Assembly: GCF_008831285.2 (NCBI RefSeq)
Contig: NC_045148.1
Coordinates: 24,037,878 to 24,101,877 of the forward strand
Source of the DNA: Nymphaea colorata
Lineage: Eukaryota > Streptophyta > Magnoliopsida > Nymphaeales > Nymphaeaceae
Direction of reading: 5' to 3'
DNA: 64,000 nucleotides
Position 1 is the stretch's first letter, and each line of letters starts with the position of its first letter. Under the pieces are notes generated by a model that ran no database searches, was not told the DNA's origin, and was given only the letters and a program-made list of their open reading frames with translations. Position numbers and translations under genes: made by a program. Shown here piece by piece: positions 30,488-41,484 of the stretch.

Positions 30488-31866
30488 AGGGTCGCTTCGA
30501 TGTGAACGGTCTGCATATGCCAAAAGAAAATCAATGTATATTGTAGAGTTTATTCTGCTATCAAACCTAAGGGCCGGCCAGGTAAAAAAAAGAAAAAAAT
30601 GGGCAGGTCGGGCAGGCCCAGGCTGGGTATTATGGTCCGATTTAATTCAACATATACATCATCAAACCTTATTTCTCTGTCTACTCACATATAGACAGTA
30701 TGGATTCATATATTTTCAATTAGAATGAATTAGGCAAAGAAAATTTTCTTATCAGTTGTTTTCTTTAAAAGATTATAGTACTCTTCTAAACAAAGTAATT
30801 ACCAAACAAGCAAGAACGAACATTTTAGAACCAAAATACAACATGACATTAACAACCTTTAACAATTGAAAGACCGTGATTCTTTGGTTGTTTATACAAC
30901 TGGACTGAAAGAAAGGAGAAATTATATACAAAAAATGGCAACAACGATACTAAAAAAAATAAAGCATTAATTAGAAGGAAGCAATATACATTTCTATTTC
31001 ATTTGGAAGACCGTGACTGCACTGGCTAATTTTTCTTTCATGAATGACATAACCATGCCCAATACAATTATTGGTTGACATTTTGAGTAATTTGGTTCAG
31101 TTACCTTAGCGTTTTGTGCTCCATTCTTGCCCTTCTTTGATATTTAATTAATTGAAAGAAAAAGAATGGCTACCCTAACGATGAATGTCGTCATTTTGTG
31201 GTGAAGAATCGATGAAAAATTACTCATTTTAAAGGGAAGAAAAGAACCGTTCGACAGCCTTGAACAGGGATTACCAAAAGAGAAGCAAAGAAAAAGGAAA
31301 GCTTGTGTTAAAAGTTAAATGATGAAAATTTACTTTTCTGGCCCCTCTTTGATGATGAGGAAGCTTCTCCATAGATTTACCTCCGCCTCCATGGATACGT
31401 CCAAGAAGATGCTGTCATATTATCTTTTACGAAAAGCCGTAATTGCTGGCGAGCAGTCGAATTGGCACGCCCAAAGAATTCTTCTACTAGGGAACAACAG
31501 AAAATGAAACTCAGGACATGTACACATACATATGAACTGAGAAGATGTTTCCTCTTTTTCCTCATCACTGTTTAGCAAAGCCATCGCTGCGTCTACCATT
31601 GTGAATGCCTTTTGTTAGGATTTGCAAAACTGTTGGGTTGTAAGAACTTTTTTCTTTAACTTCCAAAAGTTCCTTCACTGAAGGGCAGTAATGCTTTGTA
31701 TTTTGAACCAAACAAAACACTATGTAATTATTCCATAAATATAAATATGCATGAAACAGTCCTACACCTGCCTCTGCCTCTGCCTCTACCTTCAGACCAT
31801 AAGATGAAGAAACAACTAAAAGAAGCTGGCCACCTCAGTAACGAGGCCTTAGAGGTGCAGGCAGCC
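30488..31866. other. Region partly private to block II; possible old gene fragments
   Basis: 30804-31866 (1063 bp) is missing from copy III, where AATTACC joins directly to ACGGCTTCTTCC. It contains AT-rich DNA and two weak minus-strand frames: 31377-31568 (with a V-E-E-F-F-G-R-A-N run) and 31728-31925 (with an R-G-R-G-R-G-R string from a GCCTCT minisatellite near 31768-31795). No domain is recognised; this could be debris of a gene. Confidence 0.4.
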
Positions 31867-32240
31867 ACGGCTTCTTCCTTCCTTTGCCTCCAAGGTTCAG
31901 GGTGAAGGGATTGACACATACTCATGACCGCCTACCTTTCACTTGGGCCATAATATATATATAGGAATGAGAAACAGCGTTGCGGACATATGACGTAATT
32001 TGCATGAAGCATACCTTCAAAGATGTGAGCTATATCACACTTGCCGCCCATGTTTCTTTCCTTCTAATGATGTAATAACAAAACATGAATAACAAGATCT
32101 AATGAAAAATGCGAACCGAAAAAGAGAAACAACTAAAGCTGACAAAGTAGGAGAAGAATGAACGCGAAGAGTGACCGAGCAATAAGAACGAAGAAGGATT
32201 TCGCATGTTCGAGTGAAGATGACGTAGATATAGAATCTGA
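31867..32240. other. Shared II/III flank, no gene seen
   Basis: Matches 59811-60173. It includes a (TA) run at 31953-31962. Its right edge is the truncation point of the reversed copia C fragment. Confidence 0.55.
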
Positions 32241-32815
32241 TTTGTTTGAGCCTCACCACTTGATTCTGAAACAATTTCGGGTGGTTATTCAATGTTTGTG
32301 CAATCATTAGTCATGCCCTCATCTTGCCTTTCAGTCAGTTGACCAGAACAAGGGCCTTGCTCACTTGAATTTCTGTTCCCAAGTATATGGTTGTCATCAA
32401 ATATGAAATCAATAACTGGAAAATATGAGACTTTGCTTTGATCCTTTGAGAGTTTGATGGGAAATTCTGTTTCATTGAAGACCTCCCTACTAACGATTTT
32501 TTTTTTGTTCCCAAATCAAGTAGTTTGTAGCCTTTTTGTTCAGTAGGATACCCAATGAACACACCTCGTTGAGCCCTGCAATCAAATTTTCCATGTGGTT
32601 TGAGGTAGGAAGCAAAACACAAGCAACCAAACACACATTGACGCTTGTAAGTTGGTTTTCTTTTAAATAATTTTTCAAAGGGAGTTTGATTGTCAATTTT
32701 TTTTATGGGGTCCTATTTATTATATATGTGGCCGTTAATACACGTAGGTCCCAACATTTTAAGGGTAGGCCTAATTGAAACTTGAGACCACGCGCCACCT
32801 TCAAGATGTACCGAT
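32241..32815 (-). pseudogene. Copia C fragment, integrase C-terminus (block II)
   Basis: Minus-strand remnant of the same element that is longer at 60174-62659. Readable motifs: FEKLFKRKP-like in broken frames, CLVACVLLPTSNH, CLCFASYLKPHGKFDCRAQR, GVFIGYPTEQKGYKLLDLG and SLVGRSSMKQNFPSNS. There is no MITE at the point where copia B copies carry one. The upstream part is cut by the satellite array at 32816. Confidence 0.85.
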
Positions 32816-35680
32816 CAAGTTTATATGGATACAAATGGTTGAAGTCACTATATTTGTACACGTGTAGTTAGTCCGATGAGTTGAATTTGTTGTTACATCT
32901 ACAGGGAACGTTCTAAAGGATTGAAATCACATGTTCGTACCAATACAAGTGAGATTTAAGTGATTCATATAAACATGCATACTTAATTGAATGTGTTTAA
33001 CTTGTTGTTACATCTATAATAAATGATTTAGTAGATTAAAATCACAAGTTTGTGCGAAAATCAATGAGATTCGAGTGATTCATTTGGTGTCTTGTAGTTA
33101 ACCTATTGTGTTTCACTTGTTATTACATCTATGATCAATGTTTTAAATGATTAAAACTTGCAAGTTTATTTGGATATAAAGAAGACCTATGCATTAGTTT
33201 GATCCCCTGTAGTTAGTTCAATAAGTTGAACTAGTTCTTACATCTATGGTGATTGATGTAAGGAATTGAAATCACAAGTTCGTATCAATACGAGTGGGAT
33301 TTGAGTGATTCATTTGATCACACATACGTAATTGAATGTGTTTAACTTGTTGTTACGTCTATATTAAATGATTTAGTAGATTAAAATCATAGGTTTGTAT
33401 GAAAATGAATGAGATTTGAGTGATTCAATCGTTGTCTTGTGGGTAACCTAATGTGTTTCACTTGCTATTTACGTGTATTTGATCACTTGTATTTAATTGA
33501 ATGTGCGTGACCATTTCTTATATACGTATAGAATGACTTACTGGCTTTGATATCAGAAGTTCGGTTGGAAATGAATGAGAGTCAAGTCGTTAAATTGGTC
33601 CATTATAGTTAATCAAAGGTATTTCACTTGTTAGTACTTATATAATGAATGATTTCAATGATTGAAATCACAAGTTCGTGTGGATACAAACGCATGTAGT
33701 TAGTCTGATGAGTTGAATTTATTGTTACAACTATAGTGCACGATCGAAAGGATTGAAAGCACAAGTTCGTATCAATACAAGTGCGATTTAAGTGATTCAA
33801 ATGATCACACATACTTAATTGAAAGTGCTTAACTTGTTGTTACATCCATATTGCTTGATTAAGTGAATTGAAATCACAGGTTTGTATGAAAATAAATGAG
33901 ATTTGAGTGATTCATTTGGTGTCTTATAGTTAACCTAATGTGTTTCACTCGTTATTACATCTATGATCAACGATTTAAACGATAAAAACTCACAAGTTAA
34001 TATGGATGTAAAGGAGAGCTATGGATTAGTTTGATCCCTTGTAGTTTGTTGAATAAGTTGAACTTGTTGTTACATCTCATTCATTTGTATCCATACGCAT
34101 ACTCAATCACTCGTCACAATACGAGTGAGATTTAAGTAATTTATTTGATCACGCGTACTTAATTGAATGTGCTTAACTTGTTGTTACGTCTATATTAAAT
34201 GAATTAGAATATTGAAATCATAGGTTTTTATGAAAATGAATGAGATTTGAGTGATTCATTTGATGTCTTGCAGGTAACCTAATATGTTTCACTTGTTATT
34301 ACATATATTTGATCACTTATATTTAATTGAGAGATTAAATGATTCATTTTCACTTGTTATTACATATATTTGATCACTTATATTTAATTGAGTGTGCGTA
34401 GATATTTGTTACATACGTATAGAATGACTTAGTGGCTTGAAATAAGAAGTTCGTTTGGAAATGAATGAGAGTCAGGTCATTAAATTGGTCCCTTACAGTT
34501 AATCTAGTGTATTTCACTTGTTATTACATCTATAATGAATTATTTAAATGATTGAAATCGCAACTTCATATGGATGATACAAATGAGATCTAAGCATTAC
34601 TTTGAAATCACATGTTTATATGAATTATTTAAATGGTTGAAATCACAAGTTTATATGGATACAAATGGTTGAAGTCACTATATTTGTAAACGTGTAATTA
34701 GTCCGATGAGTTGAATTTGTTGTTACATCTATAGTGAACAATCTAAAGGATTGAAATCACATGTTCGTACCAATACAAGTGAGATTTAAGTGATTCATAT
34801 GATCATGCATACTTAATTGAATGTGTTTAACTTGTTGTTACATGTATAGTAAATGATTTAGTAGATCGAAATCACAAGTTTGTATGAAAATGAATGAGAT
34901 TCGAGTGATTCATTTGTTTTCTTATGGTTAACCTAATGTGTTTCACTTGTTATTACATTTATAATGATTCTTAATGCGGATGTGATTAACAAGTGATTCA
35001 TTTGGTGTCATATAGTTAACCTAATGTATTTCACTTGTAATTTAATTGAATGTGCTTAACAAGTGAAACACATTAGGTTAACAATAGGGCACCGAATGAA
35101 TCACTCAAATTTCATTTATTTTCATGCAAGCCTATGATTTCAATCAACTAAATCATTTAACATGGATATAACAATAAGTTAAGTACATTCAATAAAGTAT
35201 GCGTGATCATATGAATCACTTAAATCTCACTCGTATTGATTCAAACTTGTGATTTCAATGTAGTATATCGTTCAGTTTAGATGTGACAACAAGTTGAACT
35301 CATTGGACTAACTACAAGGGATACAAGTAATGCATAGATCCCATTTGTATCAATGGATCTCATTTATATACATATGAACTTCTGATTTCAATCATTTAAT
35401 ACATTCATTAGAATCACTTAAATTTCACTCGTATTGGTACAAATATAAATGTAATAACAAGTTCAACTCTTTGGATTAACAACAAGGTACCAAACTATTG
35501 CATTGATCCCATTTATATCCACATAAGCTTGTCATTTTAATCATTTATTATAGATATAATAACAAGTGAAATTCATTAGATTAACTTTAAATGACCATTG
35601 AATGACTTGAATTTCATTCATTTTTATTCAAACTTGTGATTTAAATCCACTAAATCAATTAATATGGATGTAACAACCAC
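32816..35680. repeat. Satellite array, 115-bp monomers in 345-bp trimers, with inversion
   Basis: The anchor CTTGTTGTTACATCTATA recurs with its 3' edge at about 32900, 33015, 33130, 33245 and 33360, i.e. every 115 bp, and again near 33732-34078. Three monomer types alternate: one after GTTGAAYTTGTTGTTACATC, one after GTGTTTAACTTGTTGTTAC and one after GTGTTTCACTTGTTATTAC, giving a 345-bp higher-order unit. Some monomers are shortened near 33476-33732. At 35039-35058 the array reverses orientation. By length about 25 monomers are present. It is non-coding. Confidence 0.92.
35004..35093. repeat. Inversion point of the satellite array
   Basis: Arms ending TAATGTATTTCACTTGT (to 35038) and starting ACAAGTGAAACACATTA (from 35059) are inverted copies separated by 20 bp of satellite-like sequence. 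Monomers left of it read forward; those to the right read in reverse. Confidence 0.85.
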
Positions 35681-36009
35681 TGAAGGATTACCACTAGATA
35701 CTGAAACCCAATGTTTGCAATGGCGATACACACTCAGACTTCGTGTCTCTGTCTGCTCATGGCAAAGGGAAAATGAGAAGTAAGGCATGAAATTGCTGGC
35801 AAAAGACCAATGCCTGGCTAGGGCCTCGGTGTTAATCATTTATACACAAAACTTGACAGTACAATAATTCAACGAATAAATTCGTTTGACAAAAGTAATA
35901 CGCACTGACCTATACTTTACAAAAGAAACAAAAGAAAACAGTGCTTTGGCAATCTTTTCATGATTCGCCAGCTAAAGAGAGGACAATGATAAAAAATAAC
36001 ACAAAAATG
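35681..36009. other. Unassigned DNA, no gene seen
   Basis: Begins at the satellite edge. A short minus-strand open stretch (35624-35839) starts inside the satellite and shows no domain. Confidence 0.5.
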
Positions 36010-36880
36010 ACTCATGACTCATTATCTTGCTTTCGGTGCAATAATCGGAAGGCGACAGATGATTCATTGTGTTGCTTTTCGCTATGAATATATTCATGTC
36101 GGAGTTTTGTCTTCATTCTTTTGTTTCGCTACTTTCCGCCTCGGATTCCAATATTCATCGTACTTCAAATTCATGGTGGAGGCAGAAGCCTTTTGTTTGG
36201 ACACGACTATTCTGGCACTTGCGCATCTCCTTTGTGATTTGCTCTAATGTCGTACAGCTTTCTTCAAACTCTTTTGTTTTTGGAATATTTTTGTACATGA
36301 GTTCTTTATCTTGAAAGACTACAACTTCTAGATAATCAACAAAATTGATTCTTTGAAATTTTCAGCACAGCGCTTCTTCCCATTTTGGACCTACAACAAA
36401 ATTTAAAAAGTCTTTGAAGACATTGTTAGCATAATTGCCGTCGATGGAGTATTAGATTATCTAGTATAGTTTTCTTAATGGCCCATAACAAAATTTCTGT
36501 TTCGAATGAGGTCCATTTGAGGTTATTGACAATGCAGGTAATTCTTCATGCAGCTGTGTAGGAGAAATCCAGATTTGGATATCTGCGTTCTGTTGCATCT
36601 GTAAATTCTGGATAAAGTATTCTGGATAAAGTTTTCTAGTTTTTTGATAGACCTTCCATCTACGCTCTGGTGTGTCTACCAGCCAATCTTGCCATTGCCT
36701 TTCAATAGATCTCATCATCTTGCATTCTCTGGTGAGAGCGTCTGGTAAAGAATGGTGTTCCCTTTTGACCAGATCAATTATAAAATCATACTGGGATAGC
36801 AGAAATTGCCACCAATCAAATCTTTGTAGGGAATGCACAAAGGAGCGAAGAGAGAGGCCACATGAGAGAAAGGCTGACTA
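36010..36880 (-). pseudogene. Endogenous pararetrovirus-like fragment (Caulimoviridae-type RNase H end)
   Basis: On the minus strand, about 36838-36461 is open for 125 residues. Near its start, W-W-Q-F-L-L-S-Q-Y-D-F followed by a spacer and S-L-P-D-A-L-T-R-E resembles the end of RNase H in plant pararetroviruses, where an R/W-Q-x-x-L-S-x-Y-x-F block precedes a D-x-L-[ST]-R-E box. Downstream, a P-E-Y-F-I-Q region, then N-G-P-H-S-K-Q-K-F-C-Y-G-P-L and (after stops) F-V-V-G-P-K-W-E-E-A can be read. Several stops disrupt it; RT, movement and coat parts are absent. A Ty3/gypsy origin is the main alternative. Confidence 0.6.
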
Positions 36881-37285
36881 GGGGGAGTGTCTTGGAATCT
36901 AACCTAAAGTAGGAAGTGAAAGTGGGAAAGATTAATTGCAACGGCAGATTTGTTGAAGATGACTCTTATTTTGGTTGACATATAGGCCAAACTGCTCAAA
37001 TATGTAGTAATATGGTTAGTATAACTTGTGTACGTAGTGCCCCCAAGTGAAGGTGTGCTTGGAAAGACCGACTTAGAAAAACACTTGACTATTTTATTCA
37101 TGTTATAATTCAAGTGAAGGTGTGCTATAAAGTGCAAAATGATCAAAGTACATCATTCAAAAATGTCAAATGCAATCCGCAAACAAGCCAAAAAAGAAAA
37201 TGTAACGGAAAAGAATTGGTGCTCAGCCAAATTATCCATCACAAGCCTTATATTCCTTAAGAAAGCATTTGTCTCATAATCCAAT
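36881..37285. other. Unassigned DNA with a polypurine/LTR-start-like junction
   Basis: GACTAGGGGGAGTGTCTTGG at 36884-36903 resembles the polypurine-LTR junctions of copia elements, but no matching LTR pair or upstream RNase H is visible. The repeated AGTGAAGGTGTGCTTGGAAAG and AGTGAAGGTGTGCTATAAAG pieces (37047 and 37113) form a short direct repeat. Confidence 0.35.
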
Positions 37286-37915
37286 TTACAAATTCTTCAG
37301 CTCAACCATGATTGCCAAAATTTGTCTAGCTGTGAAGAATCTGTGGTTGACTTTCTCAACCATTTGATGTATCTAACTGATTCACTTAGTTTAGTTGTTG
37401 AAGTTATAAAGGAGGATGTCTTAGTTATATATGCATGTACATAGTGGCTTAGGAAATGAATATAAAGGTTTTGTATAACTATGACAACCTCAAAATCTCT
37501 TCCTTCATTCTGGGAAATACATGATATTCTCATAAATCAAGGGAAGTGATTAATGGTTGCCTTCTTTGCTCAAAATAGGTGTGACCTTGGCAAAGGTAGA
37601 GGTTGTAGTAGAGGTGATAAATGATTCTAGAGTGTAGGAAAAGGTATATATCCAACAAGTTCATTATGGATAGAAAAGTCAAGTAATTGGCCAATTATGT
37701 GGTAGGAGGAACAAAATGGCCAAGATTGCTGGAATTAACTAGAGGCATTCATGGAAATGACTATGAAGTAAAAGCAAGACAATCAATGGCATCCAATTAC
37801 AAGTATTGTGCATCATGTTGCGACTTTAGGTCTATGTTTGATGCCAAATATGAGTGTTTTGGTTTAGTTGGTGTCATGGTAGGCAATGATGTGAACGCCC
37901 CGATGACACATTAAG
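37286..37915 (+). pseudogene. Decayed copia gag (element F)
   Basis: Across stops and frameshifts the UBN2-type gag can be followed: a L-x-D-S-L-S-L-V-V-E-V-I-K-E-D stretch near 37370-37420, a K-G-F-like piece, SLPSFWEIHDILINQ near 37496-37540, a glycine/arginine-rich GKGRGCSRG near 37585-37611 and a degraded zinc knuckle (QLCGRRNKMAK) near 37691-37725. The frame at 37687-37914 is in another register and unlikely to be protein-coding in its own right. Confidence 0.65.
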
Positions 37916-38429
37916 GCAAATCAATTCAAAAATAAGAGGTTTATATTAACCCATGACAATGTTTTAGAGATAAAATAAAATCTTCTATCCATATCTAATA
38001 TATGCAAAGGTAAGAAGTGCAATATTGAGTTAACAAATCTGTTTTTTTTTGGGTTAAGGATGAGATGAACAAGAAAATGCAGTTTGGAGAGGGGAAGCGG
38101 TAAAGACAATATGTATGTCTAGCTAATGGATAAACGGGCAAGTGGCTGGAATAAAGTGGACCAATCCCATATGTTTGAATCTTTATTTGCTAGTCTTATC
38201 ATACTACAATTTCAAATTTTGTGTGGCATGATAGAACAAGATAGGCTAGTAATTATGTAATGAATCTGTTGAGAAATGTTGATGTTATTTTGAAGGCAAA
38301 AAACAAAATACAGAAATATGTTTTAATGGACTTCTTACAAAATGTGGTTGTTTGCCATTTCAAATCTTTAAGCATATTTAAAATTTTTCCTTTCTAAATA
38401 ATGCATGTAGTCCTATGAGAACTCGTAAT
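37916..38429. other. AT-rich DNA, no gene seen
   Basis: No recognisable domain. It lies between the decayed gag and the LTR of element E. Confidence 0.5.
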
Positions 38430-38811
38430 TGTTAGCCTGTTGTGGCACAATCAGAAGTTACGTGAAAGTTTGTTCATCTGCTGGAATCTCTAGAGGGATT
38501 TGGTAGTGGAGAACTGTTGTGCAGAATACTTTCTATTAAGATAAGGATAATTACTAGTAGATAAGTTTAATTGTAAATAGCAAAAAATAGTTTTATTAAT
38601 CGTTTATAAGGGCACTTATTGTAATTAGGACAGATATCATTTTATTCTTCTCAACAAACTTCTTGCACACTATAAGAGTTTAGTAACCAAGGAAGTGCTA
38701 TTTTAGCCTCTCCATCGCATGTGTATGTGCTTTCTGTTTTGCTCTGATACCCTATTTCACTTTGTTTTACTTGTGTTTTGTTTTCCACCATACATAGTTT
38801 TTATTTTATTA
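38430..38811 (+). repeat. 5' LTR of copia E
   Basis: Starts TGTTAGCCTGTTGTGGCAC and lies immediately before a primer-binding site. It contains ATAAGATAAGGATAATTAC-like U3 sequence and a pyrimidine-rich end. No second LTR is in the window, so the left edge rests on the TG start and typical length. Confidence 0.6.
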
Positions 38812-38823
38812 TGGTATCAGAGC
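38812..38823 (+). promoter_or_regulatory. Primer-binding site of copia E
   Basis: TGGTATCAGAGC, complementary to initiator tRNA-Met, placed before the gag remnant. Confidence 0.88.
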
Positions 38824-38933
38824 TCTAAGCACTTTTTCTTTGAGCATGATCTTGGTATATTATTGACCGCTATGTGGTTATTTACTGATCATCATCTGAT
38901 CATCCCTGCTTGCGCTTTCATCTTGGTCAACAT

Positions 38934-39475
38934 ATGGCAAAAACAAATGCAAATATAAATTCGCTTACTAGAGACCCAATAACCTCCAGTTCAAATACTT
39001 TGTTTGACATCAACATAGAATTTTACGTCCCTTATTTGATGCATCATTTGGACAACCCATGAGATTTGTTGGTGAATTAGCATCTTAGTGGTAATAGCTA
39101 TGGCACTTGGACATGGCCAGTGATAATGGCACTTGTCACTAAGAACAAAATATCATTCATTAATGGTTCATTGCCTATGCTTGAAGTTTTTTCTCTAAAT
39201 TTTCGGTTGAGATCTTATTACAATTGTATGCTCTTGTTCTAGATCATCAACTCATTATCTCATAAAATAGAAGATAGTGTTATATATACTACCATAGAGA
39301 GAAAAGTGCAATTAGATTTACAAGAATGCTTTTACCAAAGTACCACACAATTTTCAAATTAAGATTGTGATTAGTAAGATTAATGAAGATGCATTTCTAT
39401 ATCAGCATACTATATGAAATTCAAGGCCAACTGGGATGAGTTGGCCTCATATGATCTTTTTCTAGTATTTTCGTA
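38934..39475 (+). pseudogene. Copia E gag remnant
   Basis: Starts at ATG 38934 (MAKTNANINSLTRDPITSSS). After a few stops it shows L-M-H-H-L-D-N-P, a G-N-S-Y-G-T-W segment, M-A-L-V-T-K-N-K-I-S-F-I-N-G-S-L-P near 39125-39180, I-Y-T-T-I-E-R near 39270-39300 and Y-M-K-F-K-A-N-W-D-E-L-A-S-Y-D near 39411-39458. This is the gag order of copia B and C, so E belongs to a related family. No pol follows. Confidence 0.75.
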
Positions 39476-39499
39476 GAGATAAATGATGGAAAGACAGGG

Positions 39500-39711
39500 G
39501 ATCTCCGTGATGAAGCCCCCCCTGACTATAAAAAAAAACTTCATTTATTCCTTTAATAATGAGGGCATATGTGTTTGTTTCTCCAAAATCATTACCTTAG
39601 AAACCCAATTATCACAAAAACCAAGGTGGTGTAGGGATTTCCTAATGAAGTTCCATTTAACTTTGTCCTACACCTTTGACATATCAAGGTTCAGATGCAT
39701 GAACGGTTATT
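39500..39711 (-). pseudogene. LINE reverse transcriptase fragment
   Basis: On the minus strand LDMSKV, a stop, then DKVKWNFIRKSLHHLGF and a WVSKVMI segment match the palm motif A region of plant L1-type RT (L-D-M-S-K-A-Y-D-R-V-E-W). About 60 codons are readable. It is truncated at both ends and interrupted. Confidence 0.7.
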
Positions 39712-39932
39712 CTGAAACCAAGACAAACTTGGTCGAGCACCTGACGAGGTTTAGGCCACCTCTATATCTACTCCAAGTGATATTTTGTTCATAAGCCTTC
39801 TTGCTTTTATAGCTGTATTTTTTAGTCAATACCCACAAGATCATGTTACATGCACGGTCCATAGCCTTTAAGAAAATGACAAGTGCCCCCCTACCCCTGC
39901 CCACTGGCTCCCTAGCCCATTTTGAGGGGTAC
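39712..39932 (+). repeat. Repeat G, copy i, left part
   Basis: AAACTTGGTCGAGCACCTGA onward matches 45290-45492 and, reversed, 63290-63500. It diverges after GGGGTACTT. The rest of G resumes at 41286. Confidence 0.8.
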
Positions 39933-41285
39933 TTTGGATGTCGATAGCATAAATTTTAAATTCTTGTTAAAAACCATGAATTTATGGCATATTGAAAAGG
40001 GAGGGGGCTGTCCATCTCAAATTCATGGATATGAGATCCTTTAAACCACTGCGGATCTAAGATTCATGATAAAACAAACACAACCCTAGTTATCTTTTGG
40101 TTGTTTTATTAAGAAATCATACTTTTCTTTCAGATTATACCACATTGCTTATTAGTAAAAAAAAAAGAAACATATGGTACCTAACCAAGAGAACTCAGAA
40201 AACTTTGTCGCGAACAGATAATTGTTACCGTGTTATTCTTATCGTACAATCACTATCTTTGCTGTGTGGAGCACAAACTGAGGGATTTAACAATCTCATA
40301 ATATCAAAATGTGTCAACTTATTTGGACTACACTCAAACACTCTTCCCAAGGGAGTGTCGCCCCGCAAACACGTCAGCAGTTGTTTGAACGTCCGAAAGA
40401 GGCGGCACCAAGACAACTGTACAGGGCAAATAAAATTGAAACCAACATAAACAGCCATGAAATGTCGTCAAAATGCAAAGCTGCATGTAACTAATGCATT
40501 TCCAACTGTTGTCTGAGAAACAAATCACTAGTTGCAACGCTCATCAACACCAAGATGTTTGTTGTCAACTTAATCAAGATTTTCTACCAACTGGAAGTGT
40601 TAACTCTTAGCAGCCTGTTTTTCCTTCGCTTTTTGGATCTTCAGGAACTTCTAAAAGATTTTCTTCTCTTCAACAAAAAAAGCCAAGGTGATCATTGCTA
40701 ATTTTGGGCCAAATTTTTTTGGAGAAAAAGTAAATGTCTATTTGCAGCCGCTTTGAATTAAAATTATTGTCAGATGTTGGCATAGAAACTGATGATGCAA
40801 TTAGTAATTAGTGTGTGACAATAAACAAATTTTCAGCATAAGAAGAGGCTAGCATATCCTATATGTCATAAAGATACATATTTTTATCGATTTAAAAATA
40901 ACAATGATCATTGAAAACTTTTGTCTGCATACCATATATATAGATTGAATAGTCATTCCTTTGGTGAAACTGAAGAAATGAGAAGCACTCCTCTACTGCT
41001 TTCTAGAATTGATGCACGGGAAGAAGTGTACCATGGATAATTGCCATATAATTAAAAAAAAAACATATTTTTCACTCTCCATATAATTATTTTACTAGTT
41101 AACTACATCTAAATACATTTTACATTCTGCTGTTAACAAACACATCCTCTGCTACAAAAAGAAACCATGCATATATGCATGACGGATGTGGTGAACAAGT
41201 GGGATCAACTGGGGAAGAGGAGGAAAGAAGGGTCTCTCACTAATTTCCTTCCCCCGAACGTGACCTTGAGTAGCTTGCTCTGTTA
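39933..41285. other. Sequence replacing the middle of repeat G, no gene seen
   Basis: About 1.35 kb here corresponds to about 160 bp in copy ii (45493-45655). Overlapping frames at 40097-40537 on both strands are of similar length and show no domain, so none is called. No terminal repeats were found that would mark a transposon. Confidence 0.5.
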
Positions 41286-41484
41286 AGAGTTTATTTCCTC
41301 TGTTAAGTGTAAAGTGTGTTGTGGGCCTCCTCATGAGCTTGTTGTTGCCAACTCCACCATCATCAATGTCATCGTTGTCTTCTCAAGATATTTAGTAGAG
41401 AAGGTATGACTTAGCAATTTCCAACCTCCAGGAGGCTATGAAGCTCAAATGAAAGAACGGTATTGCATTCTGCCTCTTGGAATC
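41286..41484 (+). repeat. Repeat G, copy i, right part
   Basis: TTAAGAGTTTATTTCCTCTG onward matches 45652-45850 and reversed 62949-63150, ending GCCTCTTGGAATC at the LTR B junction. All three G copies meet LTR B at this same base. Confidence 0.82.

Larger units (their letters stand above)
20886..32815 (+). repeat. Segmental duplication block, copy II
   Basis: Matches copy I from 2001 and copy III from 49377. It lacks the copia A gag, protease and RT. Relative to the others it has a 286-bp deletion joining LTR A to mid-gag of copia B, a deletion of roughly 640 bp in RNase H, and a local tandem duplication at 23812-24115. It continues beyond the copy I breakpoint (30267) together with copy III, holds 30804-31866 that copy III lacks, and ends at 32815 against a satellite array. 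Confidence 0.93.

Noticed and set aside
32816-35680. Regular repeats considered as a CRISPR array
   Set aside because: The whole 115-bp monomer is repeated with no unique spacers, monomers diverge along their length, and the surroundings are clearly plant retroelements.
37687-37914. A 75-residue frame with several Cys, considered as a zinc-finger gene
   Set aside because: A shifted register of the same DNA continues the decayed gag knuckle, and the Cys pattern matches no known finger.
40097-40537. Overlapping frames on both strands
   Set aside because: Similar length on both strands, no domain, and no counterpart in the other copies of repeat G.
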